Assembly: GCA_033032175.1 (NCBI GenBank)
Contig: CM065331.1
Location: forward strand, 10,292,370 to 10,356,369
Source of the DNA: Saturnia japonica
Taxonomy: Eukaryota; Arthropoda; Insecta; Lepidoptera; Saturniidae
Direction of reading: 5' to 3'
Length of the DNA stretch: 64,000 nucleotides
The notes beneath the pieces were generated by a model, which was not told the DNA's origin, did no database searches, and was given only the letters and a program-made list of their open reading frames with translations. The number at the start of each line of letters is the position of its first letter. The stretch's first letter is position 1. The position numbers were made by a program, and so were the translations under genes. Below are positions 10,660 to 21,658 of this stretch, one piece after another.

Positions 10660-11544
10660 ATATTCTTCACTATTCGTTATTCTTCACTCAGATTATTGTT
10701 TGCTTTAGCTGCTGAAAGGAATTTAAAAATGCATCATTTAGATATTGATACTGCTTTTCTACATGGTGACTTAGAAGAAAATGTATATATGGAGCAACCT
10801 GAAGGTTTTATACTAGAAGGTGAAGAATCTAAGGTATGTTACTTTAAATAAATTTTTATATGGGTTAAAGCAAGCTGCCAGAGCTTGGAATAAGAGATTA
10901 CATGATGTACTCGTAGAATTTGGATATAACAGGTCTAAATTAGAACCTTGTATTTATATTAAAAAGGAGCATTCAAAGGTTAGTTTTTTAGCTGTATATG
11001 TAGACGATTTAATATTATTTTTTAATGATGATAATCAGTTGAGTCATTTACGTGAAGGTCTAAAGAAATATTTTGGAATTAAAGACTTAGGTAATTTAAA
11101 CTACTGTCTTGGTCTACATATAACTTGTTCTCAAAATGAAATTAGAATTAACCAGAAACAGTATATTTTAGACACTTTAAAACTTTTTAATATGGAAGAA
11201 TGTAAGTTGGCAACAACTCCAATTGACCCAGGTATTGACTTATATTCACACCAGGAACAAAAAGTCGCAGATGTTCCATACCAGAACTTAATTGGTCGTC
11301 TGATGTACTTGGCTTTTAGTACAAGGCCTGATATTGCTTACTCAGTAAGTTTTCTAAGTCAGTTTAATAAACAAAATACTGATGTTCATTGGGTTGCAGT
11401 TAAACGCGTTCTACGTTATTTAAAAGGTACTGTTGATTATTCTTTTATTTATAAGAAAACCGAAGAACCTTTATGTGGGTACGTAGATGCTGATTGGGCC
11501 AACGGACGCGATAGACGATCGTACACAGGTTACTTATTTAAATA
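10660..11544 (+). pseudogene. Copia reverse transcriptase (RVT_2) fragment
   Basis: Starts within the domain at IRYSSLRLLFALAAERN and reaches the first catalytic-motif region at HHLDIDTAFLHGDLEE, then YGLKQAARAW, and the active-site YVDD in LAVYVDDLILF (near 10,990-11,010). It continues through KDLGNLNYCLGLHI, GRLMYLAFSTRPDIAY and YVDADWANGRDRRSYTGY, the start of RNase H. A frameshift lies at about 10,833-10,850 (KVC followed by LNKFLYG in another frame). The right arm is also shifted here, with different local sequence. Confidence 0.9.
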
Positions 11545-12201
11545 CAGTGTAAACTCTTTATAACGTTATCCTTTATAACGATAAACTCCCTATAACGTTG
11601 AAGTGAGCCCAACTTGGTTGGTTTGCGTTAAAACCCACATATTGAAACACTCTTTATACGAATAAAGACCATTCTCTATTACGAAGAAATGTGTTCATAT
11701 TTTTAGACAGTAAATATTTATTATCGGTATTATTGTTTATGTTATGTTATCAGGTAACAAAAGACTTTGAAGCTCCGAAACATCCGAGGTCGGTCTAGCT
11801 TTTGTTATCCTTAATTGCCTTGAACACGTGCAGTATGACGCATGTTTTCTCGGAAGTGATGGACTTCGACCAAGCATACTGGGTACCTATCGTATTATCA
11901 GTCGTAAACCTACTTTGAAACTTTTAACATGGCCAGTAAACGGAAAGCGATTAGTGTTAGATTAGATATTAATGAATACATAAAATAATACAAAAAAAGT
12001 ACTGGCATAGCAAAAAACGTCAGACAAAGTTATCAGACTATATGTGTAAACAATAATTTATAAGCATTTATTATCTAATATATACATATTAAAAATTCTT
12101 GTTAATTTGTTTGATTTTTTGTTCACTCCATATAACGATAACTCTCTATAACGACAAAAAATGCTCAGTCCCTTGAGTTTCGTTATAAAGAGTTTACACT
12201 G
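11545..12201 (+). mobile_element. pogo/Tigger-like short DNA transposon (657 bp)
   Basis: Perfect inverted ends cagtgtaaactctttataacg / cgttataaagagtttacactg, flanked by TA on both sides (11543-11544 and 12202-12203). In the right arm the same site reads aaaTAttcc without the element, which proves a single-TA duplication. Inside, ATG at 11929 opens MASKRKAISVRLDINEYIK then stops (11986-11988). That is the typical beginning of a CENP-B/pogo transposase DNA-binding domain, so this is an internally deleted derivative of a longer element. Confidence 0.9.
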
Positions 12202-12203
12202 TA

Positions 12204-12422
12204 TTCCAATGCACCTATCTCATGGGAGTGTAAAAAACAGACAACTGTTGCGCTTTCCTCAACGCAGGCAGAATATATGGCGCTATCTAGTGCTTCTAAA
12301 GAAGCAGTCTTCTTGCAACGTTTGTTAACTGAGTTATCAGGTAAGTTTAATCCTGTTACTTTTTTTTAAAGATAGCCAAAGTGCTCAGAAATTAGCTTTG
12401 AATCCAGTTCATCATAATCGGA
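12204..12422 (+). pseudogene. Copia RNase H, front part
   Basis: Continues the RNase H domain after the pogo-like insert: NAPISWECKKQTTVALSSTQAEYMALSSA and the EAVFLQRLL helix, with the catalytic Glu in TQAEYMAL (the right arm has TEAEYMAL). A frame break follows the TTTTTTTT run near 12,360, after which KDSQSAQKLALNPVHHNRTKH continues in another frame up to the tandem array. Confidence 0.85.
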
Positions 12423-14147
12423 CAAAGCACATAGTGTACGTTATCATTTTATTCGGGAATTGGTTGAAAATCATCAAATAAGATTGGTTTATCTTAGTAC
12501 GGGTAAAATGTTAGCTGATGTTTTAACCAAAGGTTTGTCAACGGCAAAGCACATAGATGTACGTTATCATTTTATTCGGGAATTGGTTGAAAATCATCAA
12601 ATAAGATTGGTTTATCTTAGTACGGGTAAAATGTTAGCTGATGTTTTAACTAAAGGTTTGTCAACGGCAAAGCACATAGATGTACGTTATCATTTTATTC
12701 GGGAATTGGTTGAAAATCATCAAATAAGATTGGTTTATCTTAGTACGGGTAAAATGTTAGCTGATGTTTTAACCAAAGGTTTGTCAACGGCAAAGCACAT
12801 AGATGTACGTTATCATTTTATTCGGGAATTGGTTGAAAATCATCAAATAAGATTGGTTTATCTTAGTACGGGTAAAATGTTAGCTGATGTTTTAACGAAA
12901 GGTTTGTCAACGGCAAAGCACATAGATGTACGTTATCATTTTATTCGGGAATTGGTTGAAAATCATCAAATAAGATTGGTTTATCTTAGTACGGGTAAAA
13001 TGTTAGCTGATGTTTTAACAAAGGTTTGTCAACGGCAAAGCACATAGATGTACGTTATCATTTTATTCGGGAATTGGTTGAAAATCATCAAATAAGATTG
13101 GTTTATCTTAGTACGGGTAAAATGTTAGCTGATGTTTTAACAAAGGTTTGTCAACGGCAAAGCACATAGATGTACGTTATCATTTTATTCGGGAATTGGT
13201 TGAAAATCATCAAATAAGATTGGTTTATCTTAGTACGGGTAAAATGTTAGCTGATGTTTTAACTAAAGGTTTGTCAACGGCAAAGCACATAGATGTACGT
13301 TATCATTTTATTCGGGAATTGGTTGAAAATCATCAAATAAGATTGGTTTATCTTAGTACGGGTAAAATGTTAGCTGATGTTTTAACAAAGGTTTGTCAAC
13401 GGCAAAGCACATAGATGTACGTTATCATTTTATTCGGGAATTGGTTGAAAATCATCAAATAAGATTGGTTTATCTTAGTACGGGTAAAATGTTAGCTGAT
13501 GTTTTAACTAAAGGTTTGTCAACGGCAAAGCACATAGGTGTACGTTATCATTTTATTCGGGAATTGGTTGAAAATCATCAAATAAGATTGGTTTATCTTA
13601 GTACGGGTAAAATGTTAGCTGATGTTTTAACTAAAGGTTTGTCAACGGCAAAGCACATAGATGTACGTTATCATTTTATTCGGGAATTGGTTGAAAATCA
13701 TCAAATAAGATTGGTTTATCTTAGTACGGGTAAAATGTTAGCTGATGTTTTAACTAAAGGTTTGTCAACGGCAAAGCACATAGATGTACGTTATCATTTT
13801 ATTCGGGAATTGGTTGAAAATCATCAAATAAGATTGGTTTATCTTAGTACGGGTAAAATGTTAGCTGATGTTTTAACTAAAGGTTTGTCAACGGCAAAGC
13901 ACATAGATGTACGTTATCATTTTATTCGGGAATTGGTTGAAAATCATCAAATAAGATTAGTTTATCTTAGTACGGGTAAAATGTTAGCTGATGTTTTAAC
14001 TAAAGGTTTGTCAACGGCAAAGCACATAGATGTACGTTATCATTTTATTCGGGAATTGGTTGAAAATCATCAAATAAGATTGGTTTATCTTAGTACGGGT
14101 AAAATGTTAGCTGATGTTTTAACCAAAGTTTTGTCAACGGCAAAGCA
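12423..14147 (+). repeat. Tandem array of 14 x ~123 bp from the copia RNase H tail
   Basis: Fourteen head-to-tail units, each encoding about 41 residues (VENHQIRLVYLSTGKMLADV ... GLSTAKHIDVRYHFIREL). Ten units are 123 bp. Four are 122 bp: the first lacks one A at 'cacatag-tgta', and units 5, 6 and 8 lack one base at 'aac-aaagg', which breaks the frame there. Frame is otherwise kept, giving readable stretches of up to 278 codons. The right arm has exactly one copy (about 29,100-29,230). The array boundaries share the 7-bp word CAAAGCA, which occurs once on each side of the single copy. Confidence 0.95.
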
Positions 14148-14226
14148 TGTTCGATGCATTAAAAGTATGTTTTTAACAAACATTATTCCTGGACAATTTA
14201 AAGATCAATTGTATAACTGTTATTAC

Positions 14227-17200
14227 TAGGGTTTTCGCGTACCCGGCTTTTTTTAATACCCGGGTATCGGGTATTATTTTTCCATATACCCGGGTTACCT
14301 GGGTAACCCGGGTAATTGCAGTTTTTTCAGAAAAAAGAGAATTTTCTTATAATCATGTTTTATATTATTATGAAAGAGTGAAGTATCTATGTCAATAAGT
14401 CTTCTTAACTTCTTCATAACTCTAACTAAAGTACAATCAGTCACATAGTTAAACAGTATTGTTCTCATAAAATTATTAGGAACTAAAATGGCTTTTTACC
14501 ACAATACATTCTGTAATACAATAACAAAAACATAACTAAATAAACTTTCTACTCTGACAGGTGAAAATTAAAAATCACACACAGTTAAACAGTCTTGTTT
14601 TCATAAACTGATTAAGAACTAAAATGACTTTTTATTACAAAATCTTTTTGTTATGTTATAAAATATAAAAAAAAACTTAATAACCTTTCTTCCAAGAATA
14701 AAAAAGATTAAAATATTTCAACTTAACATAAACCAAATAGATCAAATTAAACTTATTATTGATTTGAGGTAACGGGCTCTTTTTCTTCTTGACAGAAAAG
14801 GGCTTTCAAGAACACTATTGCGTGCAATGAGCGCTCCGAAAGCCGGTTTCTGCTTTTTGTTACAAAATTTCCGGCGGTGGAAAAAGCTCTTTCACTATCA
14901 GTTGATGTTGGTTTGACAGTTAGTAGAGCCTTATAAAGCAGCTCTAAATTTGGAGTCCTTTTCTTTGTAACCTCAAATAACTGAAACAAAATTTAAATAA
15001 TAAATTACAAATATAAAAACAGGAAATTAAAAGACATAAAATGACTACTTTTGTACCTGAAATTCTCTCCTCAACTTCGTGCCTGCAATCATGGGCGCTG
15101 AAATAGAAGCAGTGGCTGTATTGATAGCTTTCTTTAACTTTTCTTTAAATGATGTATTCAATTCCTTGTCGGAAACCACGTCACTGAGTGGAAAATCGTC
15201 GTTGAAGTCGTCGTTTTGCTGAACAAAATTTTCAGTATTTGTGCCAGCAAAAAGACGGTCAAACAATCCCTCGGCATATTTTATAATTGCATTTTTGGAA
15301 GCAGTTTCTAAGATACATGAGGAAAGACTTTCCGGATTATGTAAATATTTGACAAGAGAAAATAAACGCACATCTCTTCTTTCTTTGACTCTTTGATCGA
15401 GGGCTGCGTAAAGTTCGTCAGATAAAGGAGTACCGATTTTTTTTATAGTAATGATAGTATCTAGAAGAACTGACAAAATGGCATCGCAGGTAAGAATGGT
15501 AGCATCTTTCCGACTCAGTGCTTCGACCGCTAATTTAATTGGGTTCAATGTTTGCACTAAATTTTCTAAAACTTGTTCATTTTCCTCATTCCAGCAATAG
15601 TTTATATCAGCGAGTGCTTTTTTGATGTTGTTTATTAATTTTAGAAATCTTTCTACCATTATCACCAAGCTATTCCAACGAGTTCTTGTATCTAACAACA
15701 ATTGCAACTCATGTCCTTTTTCTTTCTTTACGTAAGCTTGCAGTAAACTGTTATTCATCGGACTCTTTCTAAACAATTTTATAATTTTGCGCACATCTTC
15801 TAATGCCTGATATATCAGGGCGGGTAGTCACAGCTTCAGGTACTCTTGCTAAGTATCGTCACTCGCTGTCACTAGAAAAAATATCCTAATCACACTGTTC
15901 TTCTACATCCTCGTAAGTTTTGTCTTCATCTTCTGAAATAGCTTTCCTTTTATATATGACATCTACCACAGCTAAGTGCACAGCGTGATTTATGCAGAGC
16001 ATCATCTCTGTTGGGCTTTCTCTGCCAAACTTTTGCATAACCGCTGCGCCATCCGTAGTACAAGCCACAATGTGACGTTCAAGTTTCAAACCGAATTTGT
16101 CGAGATGTTTAAGAACCATATCTCTCACCTCAGCTGCGCCGCATTTTCCAGGTATAAAAACCAGCCCTAGGTTGAATACTGTTCTGCCATCAGAATGCAA
16201 GTTTATGTTTAAGTAACGACGGTTTTTTAAGCTTGTCCATTCATCTAGAGTTAGACTGAATCTAAGATCAGAGTTTATTATCGTTTGCAACTTGTTAACC
16301 ATACTTGATTCTTGTTGTTCATAATACTCTAGAGCTAGTTCCATTGTCCTGCCTTCGCTTTTCGGTAGAGTTAACTGTTTATGATGAAAAGCTTCTCGGA
16401 TGAATTTACTACGAGTGACGGCCCGAATAGAAATACCGTCTTGTGGAACCAAGCGTACAACAATTTCGGAAATTTTAGTGCAAGGTCGAAAAAAATTTAT
16501 TATTCGCGGTCTTTTTGGAACTAGGCTTGGACTTTGTTCGAATTCAGATTGAAAAGACGATGTCGATGGCACTTCTTTTTTGCATGTCAAGTTCTGTTTT
16601 TCTATCTTTATTTTATGCACTTTATCTAAATGTTTTAATAAACACTTGTTGAAGAGCCTTTATAGGATAATATTTTTGGGCATATTGAACATTGTACTGA
16701 TTCCTTATTCTGTATTTTTTTTAAAATATTTCCATACTCCAGAAACAGATCTATCCATTTTGCCTACGAAAAGTAAACCATCGTTTAGTAAAATTTTATA
16801 GGTTATCCACTAGATACAATTTTTTTTGTATTAATAATATATAATTCAATTACTCACCGTTCACCGAACAATATTAGAATTGCCAACCTAATATTTTTAC
16901 ACTCCTATGAAAATAATAGAAATAAAACTTTTTATTCAAACCTCAACGAAATAAAAACAAAACATGGCGACATAGCCAAACCTAACCTCAAATTTACTGC
17001 ATTTTTGTAAAAATTCAACTCCTTTACATTTATTTTAATCGTTTGTAGTGCAAATTTGCTAATATTACTTTAAGGCGCTACTTAGTAATAATTTTCCGAT
17101 AATTTTGTTGAATTCTTTGATCAAAGTGGGTACCCGCGTACCCGGTTCTGTCAATGAAATAGTACCCGGGTACTAAAAAATTCAAATACCCGGGTATACC

Positions 17201-17230
17201 CGGATGCGGGTACCCGGGTAGAAACCCCTA
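14227..17230 (-). mobile_element. hAT-superfamily DNA transposon (3,004 bp)
   Basis: Ends tagggttttcgcgtaccc and ...gggtagaaaccccta form short imperfect inverted repeats (TAGGGnTTTC), with repeated CCCGGGTA subterminal words. An 8-bp duplication GTTATTAC lies at 14219-14226 and 17231-17238. The right arm has a single GTTATTAC at the homologous point of the copia fragment (about 29,022-29,029), an exact empty site. It encodes a decayed hAT transposase on the - strand. Confidence 0.92.
14756..16758 (-). pseudogene. hAT transposase (BED-finger type), decayed
   Basis: Read on the - strand. ATG 16758 opens MDRSVSGVWKYFKKN, a BED-type zinc-finger start, and CSIC with H-LDKVH follows across frame breaks near 16,700-16,620. 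A long frame (16,620-15,886) carries FRPCTKISEIVVRLV, LTLDEWTSLKNRRYLNI, VACTTDGAAVMQKFG and INHAVHLAVVD, the hAT RNase-H-like core. Two stops and a shift (about 15,893-15,795) separate it from the frame 15,794-15,057 with LLLDTRTRWNSLVIMVERF. A 76-nt intron (15,056-14,981, GTACAA...TTTCAG, phase 0) leads to the last exon, 14,980-14,756, with the C-terminal dimerisation motif PTSTDSERAFSTAGNFVTK. The breaks make it inactive, but few in number, so the copy is young. Confidence 0.88.
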
Positions 17231-17249
17231 GTTATTACATTACAATTAG

Positions 17250-18391
17250 ATGAAAGTACTGATAGGTATTAATGTTATTTACAACGAGTATGATTATATT
17301 GATTATAGTTACGATTAAGGGGTGAATGTTGTTAATAATCGTAACTGGGCCGTATGGCAGGCCGCTTCTAAAGAAAGAAGTTCTTTTAAATTTGTAAAAA
17401 ATTCTTATTTCATAAAATATTATCAAAAATGCACGTCTTAAAATAAGTAATATGTTAATAAATATATATTTTAAAGTATATTTTTCTTCTCAAAACACAA
17501 TGTACAACAAAATAAGAGTTAAAACATTTCATTGTTAAAATCCTGCTCACTGGCCGATTATCATACCTATAGGGTTATTTCTTGGGACTCGCAGTCATGA
17601 AATTTAAGAAGACATAAGTTAAGAAATAATTCCGATTTAAAAACTCGTGTGCAATCATAACGCAAAAACATATTACGGTTTATTCATTTTTTCTCGATAA
17701 AGGTTTGCGGTATAAAATTGAAACTAGTAGGTATCAAATACTAAACTCTATTTCCTCATAATGTTGTAAAAAAATAAATCTTTAAATCCATAGGGTATCA
17801 AGGATTATCAAGGTCTTGAAAATTGGCACGGGGGAGGTCTTTTCATATAAGATTAAGGAGAAATACGAAAATAATATGTTTGAAATTCCGTCTGGAATGA
17901 TTAGAGGACAAAGTTATATTTGTTGTTATTTTCATAACTGTATAGACGTGGTATCCTAGCGCCTAGGGTCCGGAAACTATAAGTTTGTCTCATGAACACA
18001 CGCCATCTCTCGTAGATATCGCAGTACATACGGATTGTAGAAAACCCTCAGGGCGCGAGTTCTACTCGCTACTTGACTAATATTTTTCATTTACACACTG
18101 TTCCAATATTTTAAAATGTAATTAATGCATTAAATGGAAATTCTATATCAGTAATTTTCCCCAATGTACATCGACATCGTTTATAAAGGACACTGAACAC
18201 GAATATACCTGAAAAAAATTTAGTCTGTCTGTCCGTCTCGATTTAACTTAAAAACGTCCTGCTCAGAAAGTAGGGTGGAAAAATGTCCTATGTAATCTCT
18301 GTATTATATTAACCTTTACAAACAAAAAAAACTGTAGACTATATTTTTCAGTGCGTACAAGTTTTAATATTTATTATCACTTTCCTTTTAG
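17250..18391 (+). other. Intron upstream of A3
   Basis: No gene is seen. From about 18,270 to the acceptor it matches the sequence before exon A1 (cctatgta-tctct, gactatatt...cagtg..tacaa.tttta), direct evidence of a duplicated exon plus intron module. Confidence 0.5.
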
Positions 18392-18640
18392 ATCCTAATA
18401 CGTATTGCATATACGTTCGGCAATATAATAGATAATATTGACTACTGGACGCAGGTGATGAAGGAAATCATTGAATCTGACATTGTTCGCAAACTGATAA
18501 CTCTGTTCTCTCACGAGGAAGTTGAAGTAAAGGCAGCTGCTTTAAGTGCTATCGGTAACATAGCCGCTGGTACTGAAGAACAGATTCAGGTTGTGTTGGA
18601 CTGTGGCGCGTTGTCATACATACCAGCTCTGTTGTCTCAG
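18392..18640 (+). CDS. Importin-alpha-3-like, exon A3 (ARM5-6 module, left copy)
   Basis: 83 codons from acceptor TTTTAG (ends 18391) to donor GTGAGT (18641), phase 0-0. It begins ILIRIAYTFGNIIDNIDYW; the ARM5 Trp seen in A1 is replaced by Tyr-containing sequence. It continues IVRKLITLFSHEEVEVKAAALSAIGNIAAGTEEQIQ (ARM6) and ends YIPALLSQ. The - strand copy (27,614-27,862) has several substitutions. More diverged from the family than A1. Confidence 0.85.
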
Positions 18641-19051
18641 GTGAGTGCTCTAGAAATATATTACTTATAGTTTGCTCTCAGCGAATTGTCGTTATTAATT
18701 GAAATAATATGAAGATGTGACATCCATTAAACTTTCCTAATTTATCTGTGACTTTAGCAATTGTCCCATGAGTTGCATTTTGGAAATAGAAAATACACTT
18801 TTATAGATAAATATATATCGATACTATACAGTATACAATAAATAAGACACAATCTCACACACGGTCATTTAATACCAAACTAAACAAAGCTTGTATTCTG
18901 GTAGCTAAATATGTGATATACATACGTATGTAGATAAATACACCCAGACAACAACAACTGACTATATTATGCTCATCACACAAATGTCAGTTATATACGA
19001 GGATCGAACTGCTCATGTTATGAATAACTTAGGCCCTTTTATTATAGAAAA
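18641..19051 (+). other. Intron after A3
   Basis: AT-rich, similar at its start to the intron after the A2 remnant. Nothing else is recognised. Confidence 0.4.
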
Positions 19052-19615
19052 CGAATTATACCATTTCTATTTCTTTATTTTCTCGATGACAGCTCCTGTG
19101 AAAACTTGAACGAGCGTCTTTTTTACATTATGTATGCATCATTTTATAAAAATATGACGTTTACACACGTACAAGGTTATACCAGAGTCGGAGAAACTGA
19201 TAGGGATGGAGCTATATCGATAAACGTAACACGATAACAGACCCGATATTTTATTTACAAAATGTAAGAAACTAAACTACTGCCGGATACTTTTGTACAA
19301 ATTTATTAACTAATATTATATTTCATTACAAGATGTTACACGTATTAATTCTTGATTGATAATGACAACTTCTTCAAAATTTTCGAAGCTGTTGTAAAAT
19401 AAGTAGGTATAGGTAGGTACTCGACAATGAAACGAAATAATTATAACGACAGGTAATCTTTATTTATTTATTTTAATCAAAATCTGATGAATCGTCGCTA
19501 CTTATTTCGTATCGATATTTGTTCAGTTCGATATCATTACTTATTTGGTCACAACACCACAACTATCAAATTAGAACTGTCATCGAGAAAATAAAGAAAT
19601 GGAAATAGTATAGAG
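19052..19615. mobile_element. Short inverted-repeat element (MITE-like, ~560 bp)
   Basis: Ends with about 38-bp imperfect inverted repeats containing tttctttattttctcgatga (19,06x) and its complement (19,58x). It interrupts a copy of the retroelement described next: the interrupted sequence resumes as attcgttttctataataaaag, matching attctttttctaaaataaaag at 20,310. The right arm carries it at about 26,656-27,215. No coding potential. Confidence 0.6.
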
Positions 19616-20465
19616 TTCCGTGTAAATAAAAATAAAAAACTGATCACGGTGAATCGATTCGGTCGCTTATATGGCTTACGCTGAGTTAACCATAAGGACT
19701 AATTATGTACTGCATGATTATAGACATTCAAAAGACCTACAAAAAAGTTAGCGAGAGTATAGGTCTTCTAAGGAACGCCCACAATAAGCATTTTTGTCTT
19801 TAAAATAACCGGGAGCGGGGTTAGCAAGATTCGTGCGTGTGCCTGATCGACAACATTCTGTAGTCCACGCGAGCGAAGCCGCGGGCACAGCTAGTAATAC
19901 AATAAAACTGAAGGGTTTTTTTCATTTGATTGTTTGTATGTTTTAAACACGCTAATCTCTGGAACTACTACTAGGCGGATTCGAAAAATTCTTTTTGTAT
20001 GTGATAGCCAAACATACGAGAAATAGTATATACTAGATGTGCCCGTGGCTTCGCTCACGTGGACTGCAAAATGCCCGCGCGAATCTTGCTCCCCCGCTCC
20101 CGACTATTTTAAAGACAAAAATGCTTATTGTGGGTGTTCCTTAGAAAATAGATGTATACTTTCCCGAACTTTTTTGTAGGTCTTATTATGCCTATGATTA
20201 TGTAGCATATTAATTTGCTATATCTTTTATGGTTTACTCAGCATAAGCCATTTAAGCGCCCGAATTGATTCACCATGACAATTTTTTTATTTGTGCGGAA
20301 CCCTAATTCTTTTTCTAAAATAAAAGTAGCCTATGTTACTTCCTATATCATCAGCTATGTATCAGTGAAAGTCCCATCAAATCGGTCCAACCGTTTCGGA
20401 GATTACCCGGAACAAACAGACAGACAGACAGACGGACAAAAATTTTAAAATTGGGGTTTTTGTTA
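19616..20465. repeat. Head-to-head pair of lepidopteran SINE/LINE tails
   Basis: Two copies of one retroelement tail face each other, one at about 19,616-19,895 (reverse) and one at 20,036-20,465 (forward). Each has the gcccgtggcttcgctcacgtgg-type core, the 'agacaaaaatgcttattgtgg' stretch and gattcacc. The forward copy goes on to a 'tcggtccaaccgtttcggag' stretch and an acagacagacag tail. The pair is also present in the right arm (25,790-26,227 and 26,362-26,655). Confidence 0.65.
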
Positions 20466-20472
20466 TATGTAT

Positions 20473-20846
20473 CTGTGCGCGGACCACCACGCACATTGGA
20501 ATACAGCCACCGGATTTTGTTAGAAGGCTGTTTGCGCTTAAGAATCTGTCGCCCCTATGACAGGAATTCTTACCTTTAGCCACGTACGCTCGTTCGTCCA
20601 GCCGATGGGAACGTCCTGGATGTGGTGTGATGAGATAGGTATTTTCCGTATTCACCTCGAGTCGCGTGCAGATGCATGCGCCGGCGATGCTCGACACTTT
20701 CCCACACTGACTGACGCCATTTACACCGGCGCCACGAAGACGTTGTGGTTGGACGGGAACGTATGAGCGCTTCACCACGCTCTGCTATTGGTTGAATCCC
20801 ATCACATTAAGCGACAGATTCAATACCTTTTATGGTTACGAAACAG
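20473..20846. mobile_element. 374-bp insertion with CTGT...ACAG ends and 3-bp TAT duplication
   Basis: The right arm reads tgtTATcgtatatac at the homologous place; the left arm has TAT (20470-20472), then ctgtgcgcgg ... gaaacag, then TAT (20847-20849). It is GC-richer than its surroundings and contains the inverted subterminal words atctgtcgc and gcgacagat. A 3-bp duplication fits PIF/Harbinger-type elements, but the superfamily is not proven. Open frames inside are not convincing. Confidence 0.75.
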
Positions 20847-20849
20847 TAT

Positions 20850-21558
20850 CGTATATACTTTCAAATGCGTTTAGTTAAAAGCTGATATTTTGATATTACA
20901 AACAGACACTTCAATTTTATTAATTGTATAGATAAGGCTATCTAACATTAGGCTACACCTCTCAGCTAGCCTTAAATATTGATTTTTGTTATGCAAGTCG
21001 GAAGTGTCATCCCTCCCTAACTGCTGTATCCGTGTATGCTGGCGTAACGGTTGATGATACGTAAATACAATGTTCTACAAACATTTTGGTCCTTATTTAT
21101 ACCTTGTCCACCAGGTTAACCACTTTTTGACAGCTGCTTTAGAACGTAACTATTCCAAATTACGTAAAAGTTAACTTTAAAATGAGTTTATAAATAAATA
21201 TTCTAAATGCGTTATGTTATTACATTATCTTAATTATTACTTCTTACAAACATTATAATACCGTAAATGTAACAGGTTTTCCAAAAAAATGATAATTGTT
21301 AATCTTATTAAATTTAATTACATTCTATCGTAACTAGTGATGGGATCGAATGTATTCGCTGTTATAATTTTATACATGATATATAAATCAGTATCGGTCA
21401 ATCGAATTCAATCATATATCAATAAAATATTATAAATTAAACAGAATCTTTTTCAAAACAAATCAATGGCTATATTAAGGGGTTTGTATACGAAAATTAA
21501 AACAACCAGATGAATATTTATACATATTTGTTTATTATTAGTCGTTTTCCGACATGGA
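20850..21558 (+). other. Intron/arm end, nothing recognised until a transposon tail
   Basis: AT-rich arm sequence matched by 25,080-25,790. The last ~25 bp (tattagtcgttttccgacat) match the 3' end of the IS630/Tc1-type transposase at 25,080-25,099, so the left arm breaks off inside a transposon. Confidence 0.6.
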
Positions 21559-21658
21559 NNNNNNNNNNNNNNNNNNNNNNNNNNNNNNNNNNNNNNNNNN
21601 NNNNNNNNNNNNNNNNNNNNNNNNNNNNNNNNNNNNNNNNNNNNNNNNNNNNNNNNNN
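21559..21658. other. Assembly gap of exactly 100 N
   Basis: A run of 100 N, the conventional size for a scaffolding gap of unknown length. It sits at the point where the left arm of the palindrome stops. Confidence 0.99.

Larger units (their letters stand above)
10660..17249 (+). mobile_element. Ty1/copia retrotransposon fragment (left arm), with nested insertions
   Basis: Remnant of the reverse transcriptase-RNase H end of a copia-type pol. Reverse transcriptase spans about 10,660-11,544 and RNase H restarts at 12,204. The pol stop codon, TAG 17247-17249, is reached only after three disruptions: a 657-bp pogo-like element, a 14-unit tandem expansion and a 3.0-kb hAT element. No LTR, gag, protease or integrase is seen, so the piece was truncated before the disruptions. 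The right-arm equivalent at 29,011-30,345 is undisrupted by these three events. Confidence 0.85.
414..21558. repeat. Left arm of giant inverted repeat
   Basis: Colinear, in reverse complement, with about 25,080-43,808. All importin exons except B3, the copia remnant, the foldback element and most intron sequence occur in both arms with only scattered substitutions. Differences are mostly large insertions: the left arm has the hAT, pogo-like, 374-bp and copia-array additions, and the right arm has the THAP/P element and a foldback core. The arm ends in a 100-N gap. This is either a true palindrome or two haplotypes joined head to head. Confidence 0.9.

Noticed and set aside
12423..14147. Regular repeat array that might suggest CRISPR
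   Set aside because: Units are ~123 bp, contiguous, without unique spacers, and encode copia RNase H. This is eukaryotic DNA.
20377..20778. 133- and 69-codon frames in the GC-rich insert
   Set aside because: They overlap on opposite strands inside a short transposon that is absent from the other arm. No domain is seen.
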